Assembly (NCBI GenBank): GCA_003241875.1
Contig: QBLU01000016.1
Location: forward strand, 1-37,711
DNA: 37,711 bases
Source: Alphaproteobacteria bacterium
Lineage (GTDB): Bacteria > Pseudomonadota > Alphaproteobacteria > Sphingomonadales > Sphingomonadaceae
Direction: 5' to 3'
Positions within the stretch are counted from its first letter, which is position 1. Every line of letters starts with the position of its first letter. Below are positions 17,252 through 27,388 of this stretch, one piece after another. The notes beneath the pieces were generated by a model, which ran no database searches, was not told where the DNA came from, and saw only the letters and a list, made by a program, of their open reading frames with translations. A program made the translations under genes and the position numbers.

Positions 17252-18160
17252 TTACGCCACGTTGATGTCGACGCGGCGGGCGTTTTCAAGGCTTGTCGTC
17301 GTGTCGCTGGTGGCTTCGGGCTTGACCAGATCGATGACGTCGGCAGCGACGCCGTTGGCAACCAGCGCATCGCGCACCGCAAAGGCGCGGTTCTTCGACA
17401 GCTCGGCGTTCATCGCCGCATCGCCGCGCGGATCATTATAGCCCGATACCGCCAGCCGGGCACCGGCATGGTCGGCGAGGTACGCCTTGAACTTGGCGGC
17501 AACCCCGACGATTTCGGGGCTGACATCGGTTTTCGCCGTATCGAAATACACCGAAGCCGATGGCACGCCGTCGATTTCTTCCTGCGTCAGGCCCATGCCG
17601 ACGGGGATGACCAGCACGGCGGGCGCGACGACCGGCGGCACCACGGGTGCTGTCGCGACCGCCGCCGGGCCGGGATGGCCGCGCGAGATGATCGCGAACA
17701 GGCCGATGGCGGAGAGCAGCAGCAGCACCAGCGGCACCGCCGGCCACAGGCCGGCGCCGACGCGGCGCTTGGCCGGCGCAGCGGCGGCGGCCATCAACGG
17801 TACCGGTGCTGCGGCAACCGGCGGCGCCGCGGCGACACCGCCGCCGAACAGGCCAAGCTTTCCAAAGGCGTCGGCGAGCAGATAATAGACGGTAACGCGA
17901 TTGCGCGTGGAATCGCTGTCCATGCGCTCGCCGACGGCGGCGATCGCGGCATCGAGCTCGCTGTCCGGGTTCACCAGGCCGAGCTTCTTCTTCAGGTAAT
18001 TCTCGCGGACACGATCGGTCTCGGTGCTGTCGCTGAACGATACCAGCGACGAATCGCGGTTGCGGAGCGCAATGCCGCAATAGCGGACAATGCCCGCAAT
18101 CGCGCCGGCATCGGCATCGGGCACATATTTCCTGACGTCGACCGACCAATCTTCATCCAT
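17252..18160 (-). CDS. DUF2853 - transmembrane - OmpA-like fusion protein
   Basis: A 302-residue protein in three parts. Residues 1-100 (DWSVDVRKYVPDADAGAIAG, YLKKKLGL, NRVTVYYLLADAFGKL) resemble DUF2853, usually a stand-alone cytoplasmic domain. An Ala/Pro-rich linker leads to one membrane segment at about 145-163 (LWPAVPLVLLLLSAIGLFAI). The rest is an OmpA-like peptidoglycan-binding domain with ASVYFDTAKTDVSPE, LAVSGYNDPRGDAAMNAELSKNRA and NARRVDINVA. The expected topology puts DUF2853 in the cytoplasm and OmpA in the periplasm. Start ATG at 18160 has GGGGAGG upstream. It is divergent from coaBC. Function unknown; possibly links cytoplasm and cell wall. Confidence 0.85.
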   Translation of the reverse strand: MDEDWSVDVRKYVPDADAGAIAGIVRYCGIALRNRDSSLVSFSDSTETDRVRENYLKKKLGLVNPDSELDAAIAAVGERMDSDSTRNRVTVYYLLADAFGKLGLFGGGVAAAPPVAAAPVPLMAAAAAPAKRRVGAGLWPAVPLVLLLLSAIGLFAIISRGHPGPAAVATAPVVPPVVAPAVLVIPVGMGLTQEEIDGVPSASVYFDTAKTDVSPEIVGVAAKFKAYLADHAGARLAVSGYNDPRGDAAMNAELSKNRAFAVRDALVANGVAADVIDLVKPEATSDTTTSLENARRVDINVA

Positions 18161-18319
18161 GACGAATCCTCCCCAAGGGTGCGGGCGCAACTATTTTCTG
18201 CCGCGACAAAAACACTCAGGCACGAACGCTAGCGCCATTCTGCGACGTCGTAAACAGACCGTGACGCACCGTAACGGCTCATTCGACAAGGGGGGCGGCG
18301 GTGCGCTAGACCCGCCATC

Positions 18320-19561
18320 GTGCAGGGCAAGACCATCCTCCTCATCGTCGGCGGCGGCATCGCGGCCTTCAAATCGCTCGAACTGGTGCGCGAATTGCGC
18401 CGCGCCGGCGTCCGGGTCACGCCGGTGCTGACCGAAAACGGCGCGCGCTTCGTGACGCCGCTGTCGCTCGGCGCGCTCGCCGAGGCGCCGGTGCGGACGT
18501 CGCTGTGGGATCTCGAGGCCGAAGCCAGCATGGGCCATATCCAGCTCAGCCGCTCCGCCGACCTGATCGTCGTCTGCCCCGCCACCGCCGACCTGATGGC
18601 ACGCGCCGCGACTGGCCAGGCCGACGACCTGGCGTCGACGCTGCTGCTCGCCACCGACACCCCGGTGCTGATGGTGCCGGCGATGAACGTCCGCATGTGG
18701 GAGCACCCGGCGACGGTCCGCAATATCGCGACGCTGCGCCGCGACGGGATCGACGTGATGGAGCCCGACGTCGGCGAAATGGCCTGCGGCGAGTTCGGGC
18801 CGGGGCGGTTGCCCCAGGTGCCGGCGATCATGGCGGCCATCGACCTTGCACTCGACGACTTCGACTTCGCCGAACGGCCCGGCCCCAACCGCTGGCTGGC
18901 CGGCAAGACTGCGATCGTCACCGCCGGCCCGACGCACGAGGCCATCGATCCGGTTCGGTTCCTCGGCAACCGTTCATCGGGCAAGCAGGGCTTTGCCATT
19001 GCCGCGGCACTGGCGCACCATGGCGTCGACGTGCGGCTGATCGCCGGCCCGGTCGATCTGCCCACCCCTCATGGCGTCAAGCGCACCGATGTCGTCAGTG
19101 CTGCCGACATGGCCGCAGCGGTCGCCGAACGACTGCCGGCCGATATCGCCGTCATGGTGGCCGCCGTCGCCGACTGGCGCGTCGAAAAGGCGCCTGGAAA
19201 GCTGAAGAAATCTGCTGCCGGGCCACCGCTTCTCCAGCTTGTCGAGAACCCCGACATCCTGGCGACCACCGGCCATTCCACGCAGAGGCCCCGGCTGGTC
19301 ATCGGCTTCGCCGCCGAAACCGGCGACCTGCTCGACAATGCCGCCGCCAAGCTGGCCCGCAAGGGCGCCGACTGGATCGTTGCCAACGATGTCTCGCACG
19401 GGATCTTCGGTGCCGACGACACCCATGTCCATCTGGTGACCGCCAAAGGCAGCGAGGATTGGGGCCCGTCGTCGAAGGATACGGTCGCGCATCGCCTGGC
19501 GCTGCGCATCGCCGACGTGTTTTGCCCGGACAAGGAACGACCCGATCCCGATGCAGACTGA
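18320..19561 (+). CDS. coaBC: Bifunctional phosphopantothenoylcysteine decarboxylase/synthetase
   Basis: A 413-residue enzyme for two steps of coenzyme A synthesis: condensation of phosphopantothenate with cysteine, then decarboxylation. The N-terminal flavin-dependent CoaC half shows [33 protein letters not shown] and the active-site lid CGEFGPGRL. The C-terminal CoaB half shows [29 protein letters not shown] and KLKKS. The start codon is GTG at 18320, with no strong ribosome binding site; an in-frame stop lies just upstream. It overlaps dut by 11 bases and heads a coaBC-dut-moeB operon. Confidence 0.96.
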   Translation: MQGKTILLIVGGGIAAFKSLELVRELRRAGVRVTPVLTENGARFVTPLSLGALAEAPVRTSLWDLEAEASMGHIQLSRSADLIVVCPATADLMARAATGQADDLASTLLLATDTPVLMVPAMNVRMWEHPATVRNIATLRRDGIDVMEPDVGEMACGEFGPGRLPQVPAIMAAIDLALDDFDFAERPGPNRWLAGKTAIVTAGPTHEAIDPVRFLGNRSSGKQGFAIAAALAHHGVDVRLIAGPVDLPTPHGVKRTDVVSAADMAAAVAERLPADIAVMVAAVADWRVEKAPGKLKKSAAGPPLLQLVENPDILATTGHSTQRPRLVIGFAAETGDLLDNAAAKLARKGADWIVANDVSHGIFGADDTHVHLVTAKGSEDWGPSSKDTVAHRLALRIADVFCPDKERPDPDAD

Positions 19562-20003
19562 TATCGCCATCGCCGTCGAGGTGCTGCCCCACGGGCAGGG
19601 CCTCGACCTCCCCGCCTATGCCACCGCCGGCGCCGCCGGCATGGACGCCGTCGCCGCCGTCGCCTCGCCACTGGTGCTCGCCCCCGGCATGCGCGCCGCG
19701 GTGCCGACCGGCCTCGCCATGGCCATCCCCGAGGGGTACGAAATCCAGGTCCGCCCGCGCTCGGGCCTCGCCTTCAAGCACGGGCTGACCGTCGCCAACG
19801 CCCCCGGCACCATCGACAGCGACTATCGCGGCGAAGTGAAGTTGCTGCTGGTCAATCTGGGGACGGAGCCGGTCACCATCGAACGCGGCATGCGCATCGC
19901 CCAACTGGTGCCGGCCGCCGTCACCCGCGCCCGGCTGGTCGTGGTGGAGTCGCTCGACGATACCGCGCGGGGTGCTGGTGGTTTCGGCTCGACCGGCCAA
20001 TAG
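19551..20003 (+). CDS. dut: Deoxyuridine 5'-triphosphate nucleotidohydrolase
   Basis: A 150-residue trimeric dUTPase that hydrolyses dUTP to dUMP and keeps uracil out of DNA. All five motifs are present: [39 protein letters not shown] and the C-terminal arm [11 protein letters not shown]. Length is standard. The ATG at 19551 lies inside the end of coaBC, so translation is probably coupled. Confidence 0.97.
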   Translation: MQTDIAIAVEVLPHGQGLDLPAYATAGAAGMDAVAAVASPLVLAPGMRAAVPTGLAMAIPEGYEIQVRPRSGLAFKHGLTVANAPGTIDSDYRGEVKLLLVNLGTEPVTIERGMRIAQLVPAAVTRARLVVVESLDDTARGAGGFGSTGQ

Positions 20004-20010
20004 ACCTCGC

Positions 20011-20781
20011 GTGCTCTCCGACGCCGAACTCGATCGCTACGCCCGGCACCTGGTGCTGCGCGAGGTCGGTGGCCGTGGCCAGGCGCTGCTCCACGCCGCC
20101 AATGTCGCCGTCATCGGCGCCGGCGGGCTCGGCAGCCCTTGCCTGCTCTACCTCGCCGCCGCCGGGGTCGGCCGCATCACCGTCGTCGATGACGACACGG
20201 TCGCGCTCAGCAACCTGCAGCGCCAGGTGCTGTTCACCACCGCCGACGAGGGCCGCGCCAAGGTCGAGGCCGCCGCCGCGCATCTCCACGCGCTCAACCC
20301 GCACGTCGCCGTCACGCCGGTCGCCAACCGCCTCGATGCCGCCAACGCCGCGGCGCTGCTCGCCGGGCACACGGTTATCGCCGATGGCTGCGACAGCTTT
20401 GCCACCCGCCTCGCCGTCTCGGACGCGGCCCTGGCGCTGCGCATCCCGCTGGTCTCGGGCGCCGTCGGCTCGTTCGATGGCCAGGTCGCCACCTTCAGGG
20501 GCCATGATCCGGCCCTGCCCTGCTACCGCTGCCTCGTCGGCGCCGCGCACGACCGCGACGCGCAAAGCTGTGCGGAGGCCGGCATCATCGGCGCGCTGAC
20601 CGGTATCATCGGCTCGCTGATGGCGCTCGAAGTCATCCGCGAGATCACCGGTTTCGGCGAAAGCCTGGCCGGGCGCCTGCTGCTCTACGATGCGCTCGGC
20701 GCCCGCATGCGCACGGTGCGGCTGCCCAAGGACCCGGACTGTCCCGGCTGCGGCCCGCGATCGGGCAGGGGTTCCTTGTAA
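20011..20781 (+). CDS. moeB: ThiF/MoeB family adenylyltransferase
   Basis: A 256-residue E1-like enzyme that adenylates the C-terminus of a ubiquitin-like sulfur carrier (MoaD or ThiS). It begins [20 protein letters not shown], with the ATP-binding [37 protein letters not shown], the DGCDSFATR loop and two zinc-binding Cys pairs, CYRC and CPGC. I chose GTG at 20011, which gives the family N-terminus; GTG at 19972 inside dut would add 13 residues. Sequence alone does not separate MoeB from ThiF. It lies seven bases after dut. Confidence 0.88.
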   Translation: MLSDAELDRYARHLVLREVGGRGQALLHAANVAVIGAGGLGSPCLLYLAAAGVGRITVVDDDTVALSNLQRQVLFTTADEGRAKVEAAAAHLHALNPHVAVTPVANRLDAANAAALLAGHTVIADGCDSFATRLAVSDAALALRIPLVSGAVGSFDGQVATFRGHDPALPCYRCLVGAAHDRDAQSCAEAGIIGALTGIIGSLMALEVIREITGFGESLAGRLLLYDALGARMRTVRLPKDPDCPGCGPRSGRGSL

Positions 20782-20812
20782 CCGCCGCAATTGCCGCCTA
20801 TCTGCGCCGTCC

Positions 20813-22861
20813 GTGGCCCGCTCCCCCTCCTCCCGACGGCAGCCGAGCGGCATTGCGCGGTTCTTTTCCGCCGTGCTCAAGATCGGCGTCATCGCCGGGC
20901 TGATCGGCATCATCATGCTCGCCGCCGCGATCGCCATCACCTATTCGTCGCTGCCGAGTTTCGACGAGATGATGCGCTCGCCGAACGGGCAATCGGTGGA
21001 GCTCCGCGGCGCCGACAACACCGTCCTCGTCTCGCTGGGGCCGAGCTATGGCGAATGGCTGCCCTATGGCCGCATCCCGCGCACGATGACCGGCGCGATG
21101 ATCGCCGTCGAGGATCGCCGCTTCATGAGCCATCCCGGCGTCGACCCGATCGGCATCGCGCGCGCCGCGGTGGTCAATTTCAAGGCCGGCCGCAACGTCC
21201 AGGGCGCCTCGACGATCACGCAACAGCTCGCCCGCAACGTCTTCCTCACCTCTACCAAGACCTTCGGCCGCAAGGGCCGGGAAATCATCCTGGCGCTGGC
21301 GCTGGAGCGCAAGTTCACCAAGGAAGCGCTGCTCGAGCTCTACCTCAACCGCGTCTATTTCGGCGGCGGCGCCTATGGCATCGATGCCGCGTCGCGCAAG
21401 TTCTTCGGCCATTCGGCAACCGCGCTCAGCCTGCCCGAGGCGGCGGTGATCGCCGGCCTGGTCAAGGCGCCGTCGCGCTATGCCCCGTCCGCAGATGCCG
21501 ATGCCGCCCGCCGCCGGGCCGCGACGGTCATCGCGACGATGGTCGATTCGGGTGCCGTCACGCCGGGCGAAGCCGCCACCGCCGACATGGCGACGGTCGC
21601 CTTCGTCCCCCAGGAACGCAAGGCCAGCGTGCGCTATTTCACCGACTGGGTGCTGTCGGAGGTCGAGAACCTGACCGACGAGGCCATCGAGCCGTTGCAG
21701 GTAACGACGACGCTCGACCCCAAGGCGCAGCGTTTTGCCGAGGTGGCGCTGGTGGCCGAAACTCCCAAGGGCGCCCAGGCGGCGCTGGTGGCGCTGGCCC
21801 GCGACGGCGCCGTCAAGGCGATGGTCGGCGGCCTCGATTATGTACAGTCGAACTATAATCGTGCCGTCGCGGCCCGCCGGCAGCCCGGCTCCGCCTTCAA
21901 GTTCTTCGTCTATGCCGCCGCCATCGAGGACGGCGTCACCCCCGACGACCAGATGGTCGACCAGCCGCTGTCGATCGGCAAATGGAGCCCGCGCAACAGC
22001 AACGGCCGCTTCCTGGGGCCGATCAGCGTGCGCGATGCCTTTGCCCTGTCGGTGAACACCGTCGCCGTCGAACTCGCCTCGCGGGTCGGCTTCGACACCG
22101 TCGCCGACATGGCGCGACGCTTCGGCATCACCACGCCGATCAGCCGCCAGCCGGCGATGGCGCTGGGCTCGTCGGACGTGACGCTGCTCGAAATGACCCA
22201 GGCCTATGCGACCGTCGCGGCCGGCGGCGTCGAGGCGCGCCCCTATGCCGTCACCCGCATCGTCACCGGGTCGGGCAAGGTGCTGTACGAGCGCGAACCC
22301 GAGCCGCCGCGGGTCATCGTCGCGCCGTTCGTCGCCGCCAAGATGACCGAACTGATGCAGGCGGCGGTCGAGACCGGCACCGGCAAGGCGGCGCAGATCG
22401 GCCGGCCGCTGGCGGGCAAGACCGGCACGACGAGCTCCAACAAGGACGGCTGGTTCCTGGGCTTTACCAGCGAGTTGACCACCGGCGTCTGGATGGGCCG
22501 CGACAATGCCCGCGCCGTCGCCGGCCTGGCCGGTGGCCGCGCCCCGGCGCGCGCCTTTGCCCAGTTCATGGCCCGGGCCGTCGGCGGCACGCCGCCGGCG
22601 CCGCTGGTCACCGACATCGACATGGGCGAGACCTTCATCGAGCCCGACGACCAGGTCTATGGCATCAGCGAGAGCGACGCACCGGAAGCAACGGAAGTCG
22701 ACAGCTTCGGGCGCCCGATACCGCGCAACATCCAGCAGCCGCTGCCCGAAGCGCCCTATGCCGAGCCCACGCAGGCGCCGCCGCCGGCCAACGGCGACAC
22801 CCCGCAGCTGAGCGACGAATGGCTCGACCGGACGCTCAACGACCGGCGCCCGCCGCAGTAG
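20813..22861 (+). CDS. Class A penicillin-binding protein (transglycosylase/transpeptidase)
   Basis: A 682-residue bifunctional peptidoglycan synthase. A short basic cytoplasmic N-terminus is followed by one membrane segment (about 21-43). The GT51 domain has the catalytic Glu in [15 protein letters not shown] and [12 protein letters not shown]. The transpeptidase domain has the SxxK serine in [13 protein letters not shown], and KTG in [15 protein letters not shown]. The two domains follow each other without the large OB-like insertion of E. coli PBP1A, so this is a compact form. The tail is rich in Pro and acidic residues. The start GTG at 20813 fits the family's basic N-terminus; longer in-frame extensions overlap moeB. 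It lies 31 bases after moeB. Confidence 0.93.
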   Translation: MARSPSSRRQPSGIARFFSAVLKIGVIAGLIGIIMLAAAIAITYSSLPSFDEMMRSPNGQSVELRGADNTVLVSLGPSYGEWLPYGRIPRTMTGAMIAVEDRRFMSHPGVDPIGIARAAVVNFKAGRNVQGASTITQQLARNVFLTSTKTFGRKGREIILALALERKFTKEALLELYLNRVYFGGGAYGIDAASRKFFGHSATALSLPEAAVIAGLVKAPSRYAPSADADAARRRAATVIATMVDSGAVTPGEAATADMATVAFVPQERKASVRYFTDWVLSEVENLTDEAIEPLQVTTTLDPKAQRFAEVALVAETPKGAQAALVALARDGAVKAMVGGLDYVQSNYNRAVAARRQPGSAFKFFVYAAAIEDGVTPDDQMVDQPLSIGKWSPRNSNGRFLGPISVRDAFALSVNTVAVELASRVGFDTVADMARRFGITTPISRQPAMALGSSDVTLLEMTQAYATVAAGGVEARPYAVTRIVTGSGKVLYEREPEPPRVIVAPFVAAKMTELMQAAVETGTGKAAQIGRPLAGKTGTTSSNKDGWFLGFTSELTTGVWMGRDNARAVAGLAGGRAPARAFAQFMARAVGGTPPAPLVTDIDMGETFIEPDDQVYGISESDAPEATEVDSFGRPIPRNIQQPLPEAPYAEPTQAPPPANGDTPQLSDEWLDRTLNDRRPPQ

Positions 22862-22867
22862 CGGGCG

Positions 22868-23905
22868 TTACGCGAGCCGCGCCAGCGCCCAGCGCGCCGC
22901 ATCGGCCACCGCCGCATCGGGATCGTCGCACAGGCCGGCGACGACAGGGCGCAGCCGGGTATCGCCGCTATTGCCGGCTGCATAAAGGCAGTTGCGCACC
23001 ATCCGGTCCCGCCCGATCCGCTTGATCGGCGAGCCGGCAAAGACCTGGCGGAAGCCGGCATCGTCGAGCTGCAGCAGGTCGGCGAGCGCCGGCGCGGTCA
23101 GCTCGGCGCGCGGCTGGAATGCCAGATCCCGCGCCGCCTGGGCAAAGCGGTTCCACGGACAGGCCGACAGGCAATCGTCACAGCCATAGATGCGGTTGCC
23201 GAGCGCGACGCGGAATTCGTCGGGCACCGGCCCCTTGTGCTCTATGGTCAGGTACGAAATGCAGCGCCGCGCATCGAGCCGATAGGGCGCCGGAAAGGCA
23301 TCCGTGGGACAGGCGACCTGGCAGCGACTGCATGAACCGCAGCGGTCGGCGTGCGGGACATCGCTCGGCAGCTCCAGCGTCGTCATCAACGCGCCGAGAA
23401 ACAGCCATGAGCCATGGTCGCGGCTGACGAGGTTGGTGTGCTTGCCCTGCCAGCCGAGCCCGGCCGCCTCCGCCAGCGGTTTTTCCATGACCGGCGCGGT
23501 ATCGACAAAGACCTTCAGCGGCGCGTCGGGCGCCCTTGCCACCAGCCAGCGCGCCAGCGCCTTCAGCCGCTTCTTGATGGTGTCATGATAGTCCGACCCC
23601 TGCGCATAGACCGAGATGACCCCGGTATTGGGATGGCCCGCATGGCGCCGCGGGTCGAGCGCAGGGGCATAGCTGGTGCCGAGCATGATGACCGAGCGCA
23701 CGTCGGGCCACAGCCCGGTCGCCGAGGCGCGGCGGGCCTCGGTCTCCGCCATCCAGATCATGTCGCCGTGGCAGCCGTCGGCGAGCCATTGCCGCAACCG
23801 CGCGCCGGCCAGCGGCGCCGCATCGGCCGGCGCGATCCCGAACGCGACGAAGCCGAGCCGGGCGGCTTCTGCGGCCAGCGCGGTGCGAAGCGTGGCGGGG
23901 TCCAT
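22868..23905 (-). CDS. queG: Epoxyqueuosine reductase
   Basis: A 345-residue cobalamin-dependent iron-sulfur enzyme that makes queuosine from epoxyqueuosine at the wobble base of certain tRNAs. Two [4Fe-4S] ligand sets are visible, [16 protein letters not shown] and [13 protein letters not shown], with [29 protein letters not shown] before them. The C-terminus contains HEAT-like repeats ([31 protein letters not shown]). Start is the ATG at 23905. It is convergent with the penicillin-binding protein gene, six bases apart. A palindromic element lies just upstream. Confidence 0.95.
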   Translation of the reverse strand: MDPATLRTALAAEAARLGFVAFGIAPADAAPLAGARLRQWLADGCHGDMIWMAETEARRASATGLWPDVRSVIMLGTSYAPALDPRRHAGHPNTGVISVYAQGSDYHDTIKKRLKALARWLVARAPDAPLKVFVDTAPVMEKPLAEAAGLGWQGKHTNLVSRDHGSWLFLGALMTTLELPSDVPHADRCGSCSRCQVACPTDAFPAPYRLDARRCISYLTIEHKGPVPDEFRVALGNRIYGCDDCLSACPWNRFAQAARDLAFQPRAELTAPALADLLQLDDAGFRQVFAGSPIKRIGRDRMVRNCLYAAGNSGDTRLRPVVAGLCDDPDAAVADAARWALARLA

Positions 23906-23929
23906 CACCAACCGTCAATTCGTGAAACA

Positions 23930-24020
23930 GTCACCCCGGCGCAGGCCGGGGTGACAGGACCAGGCGAGCGCCCACCTAAGCCGGAGATGGTGATTCATGG
24001 ATCCCGGCCTGCGCCGGGAT
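23930..24020. repeat. Paired-palindrome element between queG and hydrolase genes
   Basis: Left hairpin: perfect 11-base arms GTCACCCCGGC/GCCGGGGTGAC around GCAG (23930-23955). Right hairpin: ATCCCGGC/GCCGGGAT around CTGC (24001-24020). The layout, outer sequences and total length (91 bases) match the element inside tsaD at 31568-31659. The right half codes for the end of the hydrolase protein. Confidence 0.85.
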
Positions 24021-24788
24021 ATGCGCCGGGGACTGCCCCAGCCAGTCGGCAATATAATCCCCGACCAGGGTTTCGATGCTGCCCCAGAACAGCCAGTGCC
24101 CCGATCCCGGAATCTCGTGGTAATCGACCGTTCCCGCCAGCTTGCGCGCCGTGGCGCGGCTGATGCCGGGCACGGTGATGCGATCCTCGGTGCCGACGAT
24201 GACCAGCGCCGGGCGGTCGAGCCGGCGGTAATCGACCTTGGTGGCCCCGGTCGTCGAAACGCTCGGCAGCGTCATTTCGGCCAGTACCCGGCCCGAATCC
24301 CAGACGTGCGCCGCATATTCGGCGCGGGCGATGGCATCGGGGACATTGTTGTAGATGCCCCACATCGCCGCCTCCGGCGAAATCTGCGTCGGCGATCGCC
24401 ACCAGCCCCAGCGTGTCATAACGCCGCCCATCGTACGGATCGTCGCCACCGACGGCACCTGGGTCGCAGCGGTCGCCGCCGTCGACAGCAGCACCAGCCC
24501 GGCGTGCGGCACCCGCGCGGCAACGATCTGCGCCAGCATGCCGCCCATCGAATGGCCGATGATCACCGGCGCTACCGCCAGCTTTTCGATTTCCGCCACC
24601 AGGAAACGCGCATAGTCCTCGACCGTCAGGGTGCCGATCTCCGGCGCCGGCGCCAGCGACGGATCGCGCTCGTGGTACGGCAGCGCCGGGGCGTGAACCT
24701 CATATCCCAGCGCCGCAAACCGTGTCTTCAGCCGGGCAAAGGTCGCAGGCGTCGACCAATAGCCGTGGATGAAGAACAGCGGCGGCAT
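23976..24788 (-). CDS. Alpha/beta hydrolase with element-derived C-terminus
   Basis: A 270-residue alpha/beta hydrolase. The oxyanion region is FFIHGYWSTP, the nucleophile Ser is in IGHSMGG, the acid Asp in IVGTEDRIT and the His in IPGSGHWLFW; substrate unknown. The fold appears complete by DYIADWLGQ. The last residues, [15 protein letters not shown], are translated from a palindromic repeat and are not part of the family. The start ATG overlaps the maeB stop (TGATG), so translation is coupled; a TTG three bases earlier is less likely. The order maeB-hydrolase-queG on one strand may be an operon, although the repeat lies before queG. Confidence 0.87.
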   Translation of the reverse strand: MPPLFFIHGYWSTPATFARLKTRFAALGYEVHAPALPYHERDPSLAPAPEIGTLTVEDYARFLVAEIEKLAVAPVIIGHSMGGMLAQIVAARVPHAGLVLLSTAATAATQVPSVATIRTMGGVMTRWGWWRSPTQISPEAAMWGIYNNVPDAIARAEYAAHVWDSGRVLAEMTLPSVSTTGATKVDYRRLDRPALVIVGTEDRITVPGISRATARKLAGTVDYHEIPGSGHWLFWGSIETLVGDYIADWLGQSPAHIPAQAGIHESPSPA

Positions 24789-27079
24789 CAACGGCAGACA
24801 CCCGTGGACGCCAGCACCGCCAGCGTCACCAGGTCGGATGCCGTTGCCGTCATCGGCGCGATCTGGATCGGCCGGCTCATGTTGACCAGCAACGGCCCGA
24901 TGACCCGGCCGCCGGCAACTTCCTTCAACAGCTTGGCGGCGATATTGGCCGAATGCAGCCCCGGCATGATGAGCACATTGGCCGGGCCCGACAGGCGGCT
25001 GAACGGGTACAGGCTGCGCATCGCCGGGTTGAGCGCGACATCGGCCGACATCTCGCCTTCATATTCGAAACCGACGCCGCGTTCATCGAGCAGCCGGACC
25101 GCACCGCGCAAATTGCCGACGAATTCCCCCGGCGGGTTGCCGAAGTTGGAATAGCTGACAAAGGCGACGCGGGGTTCCTGGCCCAGGCGGCGCGCCACCG
25201 CTGCCGTCTGTTCGGCGATGTCGGCGAGCTGCCCGGCATCGGGCCGTTCGTTGACGGTCGTGTCGGCGATGAAGATGGTTTCCGACTTGCCGACCAGCAT
25301 GTGGATGCCGAACGGGCGATGCCCTTCCGACGGATCGATGACCTGGCGGACCTGGCGGAACGTCGTCGCGAAATTGCGGGTGACGCCGGTGATCATGATG
25401 TCGGCCTCGCCAAGCTCGACCAGCATCGCGCCGAAGATGTTGCGCTCGTGATTGACCATGCGCTGCACGTCGCGCAGCAGATGGCCGCGACGCTGCAGCC
25501 GGCTGTACAGCCGTTCCACCATGCGCGGCACCAGCGGGCTGATGCTGCTGTTGTGGATTTCGTAGCTTTCGACATCGGGCACGCCGATGCGCGCCAGGCC
25601 CTCGCGCACCGGGATCTCGCGGCCGACCAGAACCGGCTCGCCATAGCCCGAGTTGCGATAGGTAACGGCGGCGCGCAACACGACTTCCTGCTCGGCCTCG
25701 GCAAAGACGCAGCGGCGCGGGCGCGCCTTGGCGGCCTCGACGGTGCCGGCGAGGATCGACGTCGTCGGGTTCAACCGGCTGCGCAGCTCGTGGCGATAGG
25801 CGGCCTCGTCGAAGAACGGCTTGCGCGCCACGCCCGATGCCATCGCCGCCTTGGCGACCGCGGTCGGGATCTCCTCGATCAGCCGCGGATCGAACGGCGC
25901 CGGGATGATGTACTCGCGACCAAAGGTGCGGGCCTTGCCGCCATAGGCCGCGGCGACCTCGTCGGGCACCTGCATGCGGGCCAGCGCCGCAATGGCGTTG
26001 GCGGCGGCCAGCTTCATTTCCTCGTTGATCGACGTCGCCCGCACATCGAGCGCACCGCGGAACAGATACGGGAAGCACAGGACATTGTTGACCTGGTTCG
26101 GGTGGTCGCTGCGCCCGGTGGCGACGATGGCATCGCTGCGCACCTTGGCGACATCATCGGGCGTGATCTCGGGATCGGGATTGGCCATTGCAAAGATGAT
26201 CGGATTATCGGCCATCGATGCGACCATGGCCTCGGACACGGCACCCTTTTGCGACAGGCCGAGGAAGATGTCGGCACCGCGCATCGCCTCCTCCAGGGTG
26301 CGATCCTCGGTCACCGCGGCATGGGCGGATTTCCACTGGTTCATGCCATTCTCGCGACCTTGGTAGATGACCCCGTTGGTGTCGCACATCAGCACGTGGC
26401 GGACGCCATAGGCCTTGATCAGCTCGGTGCAGGCGATGGCGGCGGCACCGGCGCCGTTGACGACCATCTTGGCGTCCTCGGCGCGGCGGCCGGTCAGGTG
26501 CAGCGCGTTGATCAGCCCGGCGGCGGCGACGATCGCGGTGCCGTGCTGGTCATCGTGAAAGACCGGGATGTTCATCCGTTCCTTCAGCGTCGTCTCGATG
26601 ATGAAGCACTCCGGCGCCTTGATGTCTTCAAGGTTGATGCCGCCGAAACTGGGCTCCATCAGTTCGACGGCGTCGATGAAGCGGGTGACGTCCTCGGTCG
26701 CCAGCTCGATGTCGATCGAATCGATGTCGGCAAATCGCTTGAACAGCACCGCCTTGCCCTCCATCACCGGCTTCGACGCCAGCGCGCCGAGATTGCCGAG
26801 GCCGAGGATGGCGGTGCCGTTGGAGATGACAGCGACGAGATTGCCCTTGATCGTATAGTCATAGGCGGCATCGGGATCGGCGGCGATGGCCCGCACCGGC
26901 GCGGCAACGCCGGGCGAATAGGCCAGGCTGAGGTCGCGCTGCGTCGCCATCGGCTTCGACGCGATGATGTCAAGCTTGCCCGGCCGGCCGCCCATGCGGT
27001 GAAAGGCAAGCGCCTCGCGGTCGCCGAAATCGTCGGTAATATCGTCGGGCACTGGCTTCTCCTGGCAGGTCTGCTTCAT
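24788..27079 (-). CDS. maeB: NADP-dependent malic enzyme with phosphotransacetylase-like domain
   Basis: A 763-residue enzyme that converts malate to pyruvate, CO2 and NADPH. The N-terminal malic enzyme domain shows [43 protein letters not shown] and [10 protein letters not shown]. The C-terminal third (about 440 onward, [17 protein letters not shown]) is the phosphate acetyl/butyryl transferase-like domain, usually regulatory in MaeB. Start ATG at 27079 lacks a strong ribosome binding site. It is divergent from mutS, a common pairing in this group, but here a peptidase gene lies between them. The hydrolase gene follows, coupled by one base. Confidence 0.96.
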   Translation of the reverse strand: MKQTCQEKPVPDDITDDFGDREALAFHRMGGRPGKLDIIASKPMATQRDLSLAYSPGVAAPVRAIAADPDAAYDYTIKGNLVAVISNGTAILGLGNLGALASKPVMEGKAVLFKRFADIDSIDIELATEDVTRFIDAVELMEPSFGGINLEDIKAPECFIIETTLKERMNIPVFHDDQHGTAIVAAAGLINALHLTGRRAEDAKMVVNGAGAAAIACTELIKAYGVRHVLMCDTNGVIYQGRENGMNQWKSAHAAVTEDRTLEEAMRGADIFLGLSQKGAVSEAMVASMADNPIIFAMANPDPEITPDDVAKVRSDAIVATGRSDHPNQVNNVLCFPYLFRGALDVRATSINEEMKLAAANAIAALARMQVPDEVAAAYGGKARTFGREYIIPAPFDPRLIEEIPTAVAKAAMASGVARKPFFDEAAYRHELRSRLNPTTSILAGTVEAAKARPRRCVFAEAEQEVVLRAAVTYRNSGYGEPVLVGREIPVREGLARIGVPDVESYEIHNSSISPLVPRMVERLYSRLQRRGHLLRDVQRMVNHERNIFGAMLVELGEADIMITGVTRNFATTFRQVRQVIDPSEGHRPFGIHMLVGKSETIFIADTTVNERPDAGQLADIAEQTAAVARRLGQEPRVAFVSYSNFGNPPGEFVGNLRGAVRLLDERGVGFEYEGEMSADVALNPAMRSLYPFSRLSGPANVLIMPGLHSANIAAKLLKEVAGGRVIGPLLVNMSRPIQIAPMTATASDLVTLAVLASTGVCR

Positions 27080-27388
27080 AGGGTCTGCTCAGGGTCAGCG
27101 GCAAGCGAAACACCGACACGACACCGCTTCGCCTACTGGTTTCACCATGCCCACCTGTCGGTTCCAGGCCTCAGGTGGCGTCGCGGCGGCAGGTGTCTAC
27201 CCTCATGGAACCGCTATCTGGAGTATACAAGCTTGACTCTTCCGATGTGAGCCTACCACTATCGGGGCCGTAACGGAGTAAGCGAATCTCGAAGTCTCGA
27301 GTATAGTCGATACTTGTCTAGTGATTTTTTACCAGTCCCAGTGAAAATAGCTGGATTAATCCTAGGCAAACAGCGTGGGAGACGTCAT
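27080..27388. other. AT-rich spacer upstream of maeB and peptidase gene
   Basis: No gene is seen in these 309 bases. GC falls to 35 percent in 27301-27360, compared with well over 60 percent in the flanking genes. Features seen: a -10-like TATACT on the minus strand near 27224 that could serve maeB, TTGACT at 27233 on the plus strand without a good -10 partner, a direct repeat TCTCGA (27287-27300), and a short inverted repeat AGTAT/ATACT (27300-27314). Confidence 0.45.

Noticed and set aside
23930-24020. CRISPR-like array
   Set aside because: The palindromes are not arranged as direct repeats with equal unique spacers; they form one paired inverted element.
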